Shown: positions 54,618-64,000 of the stretch, piece after piece
Layout of the letters: each line of letters starts with the position of its first letter
Position numbering within the stretch: the first letter of the stretch is position 1
The notes under the pieces: model-generated
Database searches by the model: none
Told to the model about the DNA's origin: nothing
Seen by the model: only the letters and a program-made list of their open reading frames with translations
Assembly (NCBI GenBank): GCA_024508355.1
Contig: JAMZEJ010000004.1
Location: forward strand, 372,001 to 436,000
From: Rhizosaccharibacter radicis
Lineage (GTDB): Bacteria; Pseudomonadota; Alphaproteobacteria; Acetobacterales; Acetobacteraceae
DNA length: 64,000 bases
Direction: 5' to 3'
Program-made: the position numbers and the translations under genes

Positions 54618-55867
54618 TCAACTGATGAACATCCCCGCGATGGTCGCGCTCATCAGATTTGACAACGTCCCGGCCAGCACCGCCCGCAATCCGAGCCGCG
54701 CCACCTCCGCCCTCTTCTCCTCCGCCACCGAGCCATAGCCCGCCAGCAGGACGCCGATGGAGGACAGGTTGGCGAAGCCGCACAGCGCGAAGGACGCGAT
54801 CGCCACCGCGTGGGTCGACAGCGCGTTGTTCCGGATCAAGGGCGACAGATGCACGTAGGCCACGAACTCGTTGAACACGAGTTTCTGCCCCACCACGCCG
54901 CCGACCGTCCCGGCTTCCGGCCACGCCACGCCGATGAGCCAGGCGAGCGGACGGAACACCGCCCCGAGCAGCATCTCCAGCGACAACCCGGGCATCCCCG
55001 CCAGCCTCCCCAGCAGGCCGATCAGGCCGTTCAGGCAGGCGATCAGCCCGATGAAGGCGATCAGCATCGCTCCCACGGACACCGCCACATGGATGCCGTT
55101 GGTGGTGCCCGCCGAGATCGCCTCGAAGATGTTGGCGGCGCGCTTCTGCTCGAACTGGACCTGCACCGTCTCGATCCGGGTCGGCTCGGTCGTGGGCAGC
55201 AGCAGCTTGGCGAACAGCAGTCCGCCCGGGATCGCCATGAAGGACGCGGCCAGCAGGTAGTCGAGCTTGACGCCGAGGCCGGCATATCCCGCCAGCACCG
55301 ACCCCGCGACCGAGGCGGTGCCGCTGCTCATCACCGCGAACAGCTCGGCCCTGGTCAGCATCGGCACGAACGGCTTCAGAGCGACCGGCATCTCGCTCTG
55401 GCCGAGGAAGATGGTGGTCACCGCCGAGAAGCTTTCGATCCGCGAGGTGCCGAGCAGCCGGCGCACCAGTCCCCCGAGCCCCTTGGCCAGCGCCTGCATC
55501 ACCCCCCAGTGATAGAGCACCGCGATCAGCGCCGAGATGTAGATGATCTGGGGCAGCACCCTGAGCCCGAACACGAAGCCGTTGTCGGGGAACAGGGTGA
55601 ACATGCGGTCGCTGACCAGCGCGCCGAACACGAACGCGACCCCGTCATTGCCGTAGCCCAGCACCGCGTTGACCGCATTGGAGGCTACGTGCAGCGCCGC
55701 GCGTCCGGGTGGCACGAACAGGATCAGCGCGCCGATCCCGACCTGGAGCAGCAGTGCCGCGCCCACCGTGCGCGTCCTGATGGCGCGGCGGTCGGCCGAG
55801 AAGGCGATCCCGATCAGCAGCAGCACCGCCACGCCGGGCAGGCCGCGCAGCACCGCTTCGACGGCGT

Positions 55868-55871
<4 letters not shown>
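54618..55871 (-). CDS. nupC: Concentrative nucleoside transporter (CNT family)
   Basis: 417 residues, about ten membrane helices. FVFGLRVLPQIIYISALIAV, TIFLGQSEMPVALKPF and LVFNEFVAYVHLSPLI with FALCGFANLSSIGVLLAG are CNT signatures, including the nucleoside-binding Gln-Ser-Glu and Asn-Glu. It imports nucleosides with a proton or sodium ion. The GTG start overlaps the stop of the RutR-like gene in a GTGA, which ties it to pyrimidine supply. Confidence 0.95.
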
Positions 55872-58306
<2,435 letters not shown>

Positions 58307-58308
58307 TC

Positions 58309-59679
58309 ATGCCAAGGAGCCCGCACGCCCCCATGGATGCCGATCCCATTCCGACCTTCGCCGGCGCGTCGCCGAACGACCTCGACGCGCTGTGGATGCC
58401 GTTCACCGCCAACCGGAGCTTCAAGCAGGCGCCGCGCATGCTCGGCCGCGCCGAGGGCATGTTCTATTGGACGCCCGACGGCCGCGAGGTGCTGGACGCG
58501 ACATCGGGGCTGTGGTGCGTCAACGCCGGACATGGGCGCCCGGAGATCGCCGACGCGATCGCCCGCACCGCGCGCACGCTGGACTACGCGCCGCCGTTCC
58601 AGATGGGGCATCCGCTGATGTTCCAGGCGGCCTCGCGTCTCGCCGAGGTGACGCCGCCGGGGCTGGACCGCATCTTCTTCACCAATTCCGGGTCGGAATC
58701 CGCCGACACGGCGCTCAAGATCGCGCTCGCCTACCACCGCGCGCGCGGCGAGGCCGGTCGCATCCGGCTGATCGGCCGCGAGCGCGGGTATCACGGCATC
58801 AATTTCGGCGGACTGTCCGTGGGCGGGATCGGCGCCAACCGCCGGGGCTTCGGGCCGCTGCTCGGGAACGTGGACCACTTGCCGCACACGCACGATCCCT
58901 CGCGCAACGGCTTCTCCCGCGGGCTGCCCGCCCATGGGGCGGAAGGCGCGGACGCGCTCGAGCATCTCGTGGCGCTGCATGGCGCGGACACCATCGCCGC
59001 GGTGATCGTGGAGCCGATGGCGGGCTCGGCCGGCGTGCTGCCGCCGCCGGTCGGCTACCTGAAGCGGCTTCGCGAGCTGTGCGACCGCCACGGCATCCTG
59101 CTGATCTTCGACGAGGTGATCACCGGGTTCGGCCGCGTCGGCGCGGCCTTCGCGGCAGAGCGCTGGGGCGTGGTGCCCGATCTGCTGACCATGGCCAAGG
59201 GCCTCACCAACGCGGCGGTGCCGATGGGGGCGGTGGCAGCGAGCGAGACGATCTATCGCACGGTGGTGGAGAACGCGCCGCCCGGCATCGAGCTGTTCCA
59301 CGGCTACACCTATTCCGGTCACCCGCTGGCCTGCGCGGCGGCGATCGCCACCCTGGACATCCACCGCGACGAGAATTTGGCAGCGCGCGCCCGTGCCTCG
59401 GAACGCGCGTGGGAAGACGCGGTGCATTCGCTGCGCGACCGACCCAACGTGATCGACATCCGCAATGTCGGGCTCGTGGCCGGCATCGAGCTGCGGCCGC
59501 GCGACGGCAAGCCGACCGAACGGGCCGCGCGAATCATGCAGCGCTGCTTCGATGACGGACTGCTGATCCGCACCACCGCGGACATCATCGCACTGTCGCC
59601 ACCCCTGGTGATCGAGACCGCGCATATCGACCGCATCGTGTCGACGCTGGGCGACGCCATCACCGCGGAAGCGGCGTGA
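58309..59679 (+). CDS. Class III aminotransferase (beta-alanine--pyruvate type)
   Basis: 456 residues if ATG 58309, 3 bases after the hydA stop, is used; ATG 58333 is an alternative with AAGGAG at long spacing. LWMPFTANRSFKQAPRML is the usual opening of omega-amino-acid:pyruvate transaminases. IFFTNSGSESADTALK, LIFDEVITGFGRVG and TMAKGLTNAAVPMG (PLP lysine) follow. In this cluster it should convert beta-alanine to malonate semialdehyde, the last step seen here; no semialdehyde dehydrogenase is present. Confidence 0.93.
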   Translation: MPRSPHAPMDADPIPTFAGASPNDLDALWMPFTANRSFKQAPRMLGRAEGMFYWTPDGREVLDATSGLWCVNAGHGRPEIADAIARTARTLDYAPPFQMGHPLMFQAASRLAEVTPPGLDRIFFTNSGSESADTALKIALAYHRARGEAGRIRLIGRERGYHGINFGGLSVGGIGANRRGFGPLLGNVDHLPHTHDPSRNGFSRGLPAHGAEGADALEHLVALHGADTIAAVIVEPMAGSAGVLPPPVGYLKRLRELCDRHGILLIFDEVITGFGRVGAAFAAERWGVVPDLLTMAKGLTNAAVPMGAVAASETIYRTVVENAPPGIELFHGYTYSGHPLACAAAIATLDIHRDENLAARARASERAWEDAVHSLRDRPNVIDIRNVGLVAGIELRPRDGKPTERAARIMQRCFDDGLLIRTTADIIALSPPLVIETAHIDRIVSTLGDAITAEAA

Positions 59680-60179
59680 TGGCGGCGGAGAACGCCTTCT
59701 CGTTCGGGTTCCACACGCTGTTCGGCGATCCGCTCGATCTGTCGAGGTTCAGCGGCCGGCCGATGCTGATCGTCAACACCGCTTCCAAATGCGGCTTCAC
59801 CCCTCAGTACAAGGGGCTGCAGACGCTCTGGCAGGAGCTGGAACCCCGCGGGCTGGTCGTGCTCGGCGTGCCGTCCAACGATTTCGGCAACCAGGAGCCG
59901 GACGACGCGGCGACCATCGGCGCGTTCTGCGAGCGCAACTACGGTGTCGGCTTCCCCATCACAGAGAAGGTCCACGTGCGCGGGGGCGCCGCTCATCCGC
60001 TGTTCCGCTGGCTCGGCGAGCAGGGCGGCGTGTTGTCGCGTCCGCGCTGGAACTTCTACAAATACCTGATCCGCCGCGACGGCACGCTCGATAGCTGGTT
60101 CACCAGCATCACGCCGCCCGGTGCCGCGAGGCTGCAACGCGGACTGCGCCGCATCGTCGGCGACATGCCGGGAGGATAG
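59679..60179 (+). CDS. Glutathione peroxidase-like thiol peroxidase
   Basis: 166 residues. VNTASKCGFTPQYKGLQ has the peroxidatic Cys38 (in place of selenocysteine), VPSNDFGNQEP the glutamine region and WNFYKYLIRRDG the conserved Trp-Asn. It reduces peroxides, probably with thioredoxin in this subgroup. The ATG overlaps the aminotransferase stop by one base (TGATG), so it is translated as part of the pyrimidine operon although its link to the pathway is not obvious. Confidence 0.93.
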   Translation: MAAENAFSFGFHTLFGDPLDLSRFSGRPMLIVNTASKCGFTPQYKGLQTLWQELEPRGLVVLGVPSNDFGNQEPDDAATIGAFCERNYGVGFPITEKVHVRGGAAHPLFRWLGEQGGVLSRPRWNFYKYLIRRDGTLDSWFTSITPPGAARLQRGLRRIVGDMPGG

Positions 60180-60212
60180 CCGGCGTTCTTCGCCGCCGCG
60201 CCGGCATGCGAA

Positions 60213-60236
60213 CGCCGCCGGATGGGTCCGGCGGCG
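60213..60236. terminator. Hairpin between convergent genes
   Basis: A perfect 10-bp stem CGCCGCCGGA / TCCGGCGGCG with loop TGGG separates the peroxidase and the GH52 gene, 33 bases after the peroxidase stop. Only short T stretches flank it, so it is a candidate bidirectional terminator. Confidence 0.5.
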
Positions 60237-60280
60237 CTCCTTGCAACGATGATGACGATCCTAAGGTCGCCGTCGACGGC

Positions 60281-62509
60281 TCACGTTCCCGGCTCCTGCA
60301 GCCACAGGATGCCGGTGACCCCGCGGGGGTAGTATTCGCTGCCGATCGCCTTGGTGTTGATGATCTGGTCGCTCCAGGCCAGTCGCGCGCTGGTGCTATT
60401 GGTGAGCCAGGTGACGGCGGCTGCATCCGCCTTGTCCGTGACGGCCCGGATGTCGAGACCCAGCACCTGGCGGCCGACGAATTCGTTGAGATAGGTCTTC
60501 GACAGCCATGTGTTGTCGCTCTGGCTGTCCAGCTTCCAGCCGCCATCGCTGGTGATGCACAGGCCGGTGGACAGCACCGTGATCAGGTGCGTCTTCATCG
60601 CCCCGATCAGCGCCGCATACGGACCGCTCGCCGACACAGCGTCCGGTCGTCCCGCGAAATACGGATACACCAGCCCCTCGATCACCGGGATGATCGGGAT
60701 GCTTTCCCCGTTGCTGACGTTGGACGCGATGTAGCCCTGCGGCGTGACGTGCGCGACCAGGGTCGCCGCCGCACGCTGCGCCTGCTTCTCGGCACGCCGT
60801 GCGAGCTGCGGCCGGCCCAGGAGCGTCAACAGCTGCTGCAGAACGACGTAGGCCGCCCAGCTCTTGCCCCCGAGATAGGTGTTGCCGGTGGCTTCCTCGA
60901 GGCCGGCGCCGACGGAGTCGTAGGTGGTGATCTCGCGACCGGAAGCCCCCGTCTTGGTGCTGTCGTAGCTCTGGATGCCGTCGCGCTGGCCGGCCGCGAC
61001 GTTATCGCGGTTCTCCAGGCTCGACAGCACCTGCGGGAACAGGTCGGCGTTCTTGCGCAGCCAGCCGATGTCGGCGGTCTGGTTCACGTAGACGCCGGCG
61101 ATCAGCGTCCAGTTCAACAATTGCTCTCCCGTCATGAAGGAGAAGGTGCCGAACACGTTGGTGCGCTCGTAGTTCGACTGCCCGTCGGGCGAGAAGGCCG
61201 GCCACAGCCCCATGTCGTGGGTGAAGCTGACGCCGCCGGCGCCCGTCGTGCCGTCGGGAAGCTTCACGCCGCTCTGGTAGCTGTAGTGGGCGATGAAATT
61301 GTCCAGCTCGTTGCGCACCGTCCAGGGATTCATGCCCAGCTCGAAGAACTGCTGGTCGACGGTCAGATCGAAGGTGTTCATGTACTGGTACTGGCCTTCC
61401 AGCACCGTCCACCAGGGCGTGCCGGCGCTGTCGAACAGGAAGGCGGTGTTGCCGTAGTACGACCGGATCGCGTGCGCCAGCATGAACTTCTGATCCGCGC
61501 TCAACGCGGAATTGCCGATCAGCTTCTCGTCCTTCTTGAACGAGGCGATGCGGCCGGGAAGCGCGTCGGTCGCGGTGGCGATCACCGTGTCCAGGCTCCC
61601 GTAGTATCTGGTGTACCAGTACTGGGTGACCCGGCCGGTGGTGGCGTTGCCGCCGCGGTAGAAGCAGATGGCGAAGCGGATGGTCTTCTTGCGTCCTGCC
61701 GGCACCGTCACCGCGATGCCGCCCACGTCGCTGGCACCCGTGGCACCCAGCAGCGACTGGCTCAGGTTCGCGCCGGTGAAGGCCACGGCGGACCGGTCGT
61801 CGGTCGCGATGGCGCTCTGGCCGGGGCCGGTCTTGAAGCTCACGGCGGGCACGCCGCCATCCACCACCGCGGCGCCCCCGCCCGCCACCGCGAAGAACGC
61901 GATCTTCTCCGAGGTGCCGGCGCTGTTGTCCACCACCAGCTCGGCGAACACCGCCGGCAGCAGAACATCCTCGATGGCGTAGCGGCCGGCGGTCGAGATA
62001 CCCAGCACGGACGGGCCGCCGAGCAGCGCCTTGGGGTCGCGCGCGCCGGACGGATCCGGCACGGAACGCACCGGCGAATACACGGAGAAACGGAAGTCGG
62101 CCGTGGTGAAGCTGTCGCTCGACAGGCGGAAATCGCGCGAGACGTCGGCCTCTGCGTAGGCCCCGATCGCCGGCTCCTTCGCGGTGTCGAAGAACGGGAG
62201 TGCCTGGGTGCGCCCGTTGTACTGCACGCCCACATAGACGCCCTGCGTGCCGGGCAGCTTCTGCTCGATGCCGAAGCCGCCATTGGCGCCGGGATAGCCG
62301 AAGGTGAATGTCGCATACGCGCCGATGGGCGAATGGTGCGCGTTGAAGAAGGGGGACGCCGGGGTATATCCGCCGGACGCCGCCGGGGCCGCCTCCGCGC
62401 CGCGAACGAGCAGGCCGCTGCGCGCGAGCACCAAACCGGCTCCCCCGAGCGCCGAGGCGCGCAGGAGCTGGCGCCGCGTCGATGCGCGGCGATCCGAGAA
62501 GATGGACAT
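60281..62509 (-). CDS. Glycoside hydrolase family 52 (beta-xylosidase) with Tat signal
   Basis: 742 residues; ATG 62509 preceded by GGAGG. The N-terminus has a twin-arginine signal (STRRQLLRASALGGAGLVLA) ending near AEAAPAA. The mature part follows GH52 throughout: FFNAHHSPIGAYATFTFGYP, HAIRSYYGNTAFLF, EGQYQYMNTFDLTVDQ and EYYPRGVTGILWL. Compared from memory with Geobacillus XynB2 (Glu335 nucleophile, Asp495 acid/base), Glu371 and Asp531 (REITTYDSVG) occupy those sites, so it should be active on xylo-oligosaccharides. Geobacillus GH52 enzymes are cytoplasmic, so folded export is unusual. No other xylan genes are adjacent. Confidence 0.92.
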   Translation of the reverse strand: MSIFSDRRASTRRQLLRASALGGAGLVLARSGLLVRGAEAAPAASGGYTPASPFFNAHHSPIGAYATFTFGYPGANGGFGIEQKLPGTQGVYVGVQYNGRTQALPFFDTAKEPAIGAYAEADVSRDFRLSSDSFTTADFRFSVYSPVRSVPDPSGARDPKALLGGPSVLGISTAGRYAIEDVLLPAVFAELVVDNSAGTSEKIAFFAVAGGGAAVVDGGVPAVSFKTGPGQSAIATDDRSAVAFTGANLSQSLLGATGASDVGGIAVTVPAGRKKTIRFAICFYRGGNATTGRVTQYWYTRYYGSLDTVIATATDALPGRIASFKKDEKLIGNSALSADQKFMLAHAIRSYYGNTAFLFDSAGTPWWTVLEGQYQYMNTFDLTVDQQFFELGMNPWTVRNELDNFIAHYSYQSGVKLPDGTTGAGGVSFTHDMGLWPAFSPDGQSNYERTNVFGTFSFMTGEQLLNWTLIAGVYVNQTADIGWLRKNADLFPQVLSSLENRDNVAAGQRDGIQSYDSTKTGASGREITTYDSVGAGLEEATGNTYLGGKSWAAYVVLQQLLTLLGRPQLARRAEKQAQRAAATLVAHVTPQGYIASNVSNGESIPIIPVIEGLVYPYFAGRPDAVSASGPYAALIGAMKTHLITVLSTGLCITSDGGWKLDSQSDNTWLSKTYLNEFVGRQVLGLDIRAVTDKADAAAVTWLTNSTSARLAWSDQIINTKAIGSEYYPRGVTGILWLQEPGT

Positions 62510-62521
62510 TCTGCCTCCGTG

Positions 62522-62540
62522 TTCCGGCTTGGAGCCGGAA
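62522..62540 (-). promoter_or_regulatory. Leader hairpin before the GH52 start
   Basis: TTCCGGCT / AGCCGGAA with a 3-base loop lies just upstream of the ribosome site of the GH52 gene. In the mRNA it would form a stable 8-bp stem next to the GGAGG and could affect translation or stability. Confidence 0.4.
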
Positions 62541-62550
62541 TCGTGATTGA

Positions 62551-62607
62551 CGTACCTCACGGGCACGGCGGCACTCTATGCAGCGAGGCACGCCCCGGGC
62601 GTACCTC
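62551..62607. promoter_or_regulatory. Palindrome and repeated half-sites upstream of GH52
   Basis: GAGGCACGCCC (62585-62595) and GGGCGTACCTC (62597-62607) are an inverted repeat with one mismatch around a single base, 23 bp in all. The half-site CGTACCTC occurs again at 62551-62558, 49 bases away. A minus-strand CATAGA (62581-62576) could be the -10, putting the palindrome over the -35 region. This looks like an operator set for a dimeric regulator. Confidence 0.5.
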
Positions 62608-62624
62608 AGTCTTCACATCATCGG

Positions 62625-62634
62625 GAAACGTTTC
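62625..62634. promoter_or_regulatory. LacI-type operator core GAAACGTTTC
   Basis: A perfect 10-bp palindrome with central CG, the typical core of LacI/GalR-family operators, about 115 bases upstream of the GH52 start and 25 bases from the end of the adenine deaminase gene. A sugar-responsive repressor or activator is likely but not encoded in the window. Confidence 0.5.
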
Positions 62635-62659
62635 GTCACGGCCGTCCCTCGCCTCCCGC

Positions 62660-64000
62660 TCACGCGGCGAAGAACAGCGGCAGCTCCTCCATCCCCGGAA
62701 CGGTCAGGATGCCCTTGTCGGTGATCCTGATCTCGGGGATCACGGACAACGGAATCAGGTTGAAACCCATGTAGGGCAGCGTGCAGCCCGCAGCCGCCCA
62801 GGCCTCCTTGAGACGGGCGGCGTCCGCCGCGACGGCGGGTGCGCGCTTGTCCGACAGCAGGCCTGCCACCGGCAGCTCCACCATGGCCGCCACGGCGCCG
62901 TCTTGCACCACCACCACGCCGCCGCGTGCGTCGCGCAGTGTTTCCACCGCGAGCCGCATGGACGCCTCGTCCCGTCCTGCGACGACGATGTTGTGCGCGT
63001 CGTGCCCGACCGAGCTGGCCACGGCGCCTTCCCTGAGACCGAACCCCTGCAGCAGCCCGTGCGCCACCGCGTTGGACCGGCCATGGCGCTCCAGCACCGC
63101 GAGGAAGCAGAGCCCGTGCGCGTCGAGATGCGCGTCCCAGTGCTCGGCGCGCTCCAGCGCGATGACCGAGCGCTTCAGCGCGATGTCCGTCGGGTTCACG
63201 GTATGGATCGCGTTGACCCGGCACGGCGCCTCCGGCAGCGGCGGCACCAGCGGCGGGATCGTCGGCAGCTTCACTGTCCGGTATGCCGCGTCCGGATAAC
63301 GGTACCGCCCATTCTCCAGCTGCGCGTCGAGAAGCGGGGTGATGCGTCCGTCATGCACGGCGTGGACGCCGCCATACCAGGTGTCGCGCACCTTCATCGC
63401 GTCATCCAGCAGCACCAGATCGGCGCGCCGGCCGCCGCCCAGGCCGCCGATCTCGCCGTCCATGGCGAAGCGGGTGGCCGGATGCAGCGATCCCAGCGCC
63501 CAAGCGCGCACAGGCGGCAGCCCGGCCTCGATCGCCGCCCGGGCGACCCAATCCAGGCCGAACAGGAATAGATCGTCAGCGTCGCGATCGTCCGTGCAGA
63601 TGCAGACCCGCTTGGGATCGGCGCCCATCTCGGTCACCGCGCGGATCGCCTCGGGCAGGCTGTGCCAGGGGTTGGTCGGGGGGCCGCCGCGAAGAAACAC
63701 CCATACCCCCGCTTCCAGCAGGTCATCGGCGATCTCGCCCGTCACCGCCTCGTGGGTATCCGACACGCCGCTCGCCGCGTAGGCGGCCACGAAGTCACGC
63801 CCGTACACGTGCCCGCTCACGGGACGGCCACGCTTCAGCGCTTCCGCCAGCACGCCGTGTGACCGGGCATCGCCTTCGCACACCTGCACGAAATCCATCT
63901 TCTCGCCGAGCGCCACCGCTTCAGGCCAGCGGTCGAAGATCGATCCGATCTTGTCGGGCGTCAGATCGCCGCCGGCAGTCTCATAGCGCGCGGACGTCGC
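62660..64000 (-). CDS. ade: Adenine deaminase, 5' end outside the window
   Basis: 446 codons plus stop; the frame is open to the window edge. The enzyme converts adenine to hypoxanthine. [48 protein letters not shown] and [17 protein letters not shown] are adenine deaminase signatures, with metal-binding Asp and His. The N-terminal metal-binding HxH is beyond the edge. It adds purine salvage to the pyrimidine and AMP-nucleosidase functions found elsewhere in the window. Confidence 0.93.
   Translation of the reverse strand, partial: ATSARYETAGGDLTPDKIGSIFDRWPEAVALGEKMDFVQVCEGDARSHGVLAEALKRGRPVSGHVYGRDFVAAYAASGVSDTHEAVTGEIADDLLEAGVWVFLRGGPPTNPWHSLPEAIRAVTEMGADPKRVCICTDDRDADDLFLFGLDWVARAAIEAGLPPVRAWALGSLHPATRFAMDGEIGGLGGGRRADLVLLDDAMKVRDTWYGGVHAVHDGRITPLLDAQLENGRYRYPDAAYRTVKLPTIPPLVPPLPEAPCRVNAIHTVNPTDIALKRSVIALERAEHWDAHLDAHGLCFLAVLERHGRSNAVAHGLLQGFGLREGAVASSVGHDAHNIVVAGRDEASMRLAVETLRDARGGVVVVQDGAVAAMVELPVAGLLSDKRAPAVAADAARLKEAWAAAGCTLPYMGFNLIPLSVIPEIRITDKGILTVPGMEELPLFFAA

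Noticed and set aside
60206-63571. A plus-strand open frame of about 1,100 codons
   Set aside because: It lies antisense to GH52 and adenine deaminase, both of which have clear family motifs. The translation is a His/Arg/Gly-rich shadow typical of GC-rich DNA.

Overview
The window is a GC-rich (roughly 70 percent), gene-dense piece of a bacterial chromosome with no insertion sequences, prophage or CRISPR. The gene families and orders point to an alphaproteobacterium of the Rhodospirillales, most plausibly an Acetobacteraceae member. The supporting signs are the aminotransferase-hom-glpX-recJ block, the zapA-6S RNA-5-formyl-THF cyclo-ligase block, the short type of ArgC, and a YfdX protein. 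This placement is inference from family knowledge; no comparison was run.

Region 1-8.2 kb holds a HAD phosphatase tail, a zeta-type glutathione transferase, tRNA-Glu, and a minus-strand block for amino-acid and central carbon metabolism and DNA repair (class I aminotransferase, homoserine dehydrogenase, class II fructose-bisphosphatase, RecJ), preceded by an OmpA-like lipoprotein. Region 8.8-20 kb has an atypical ClpP, a membrane glycosyltransferase-like protein, an epoxide-hydrolase-like enzyme, panB-panC, argC, rplM-rpsI with a clear promoter and terminator, mobA, tRNA-His and another aminotransferase. Region 20-30 kb has glnB-glnA, yfdX, a ClC channel with CBS domains, an oxidoreductase, hydrolases, a DNA glycosylase and a TonB-like protein.

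Region 30-45 kb has a CPA1 antiporter, AMP nucleosidase, an FMN reductase, a YmdB phosphodiesterase, 5-FCL, 6S RNA, zapA, thiE, a DUF418 membrane protein behind a textbook sigma-54 promoter, two envelope lipoproteins, and a compact EF-P modification set (epmA, epmB, efp). Region 45-50 kb has an operon for a non-flagellar MotA/MotB-like pair plus an OmpA-like periplasmic partner, followed by a chemoreceptor.

Region 50.5-60.2 kb is a complete reductive pyrimidine catabolism locus. PreT/PreA reduce uracil, dihydropyrimidinase opens the ring, a hydantoinase/carbamoylase-family amidase releases beta-alanine, and a class III aminotransferase removes its amino group. A RutR-type regulator, a concentrative nucleoside transporter and a glutathione peroxidase accompany these, and a RutR-like operator lies in front of preT. 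The window closes with a Tat-exported GH52 beta-xylosidase with an elaborate upstream regulatory region, and the 3' part of adenine deaminase.

The least ordinary observations are the Ser-His-Asn ClpP, the perfect sigma-54 promoter before the DUF418 gene, the palindrome-rich region upstream of the exported GH52 enzyme, the 6S RNA whose closing helix covers the apparent start codon of the next gene, and the orphan MotAB-like operon.
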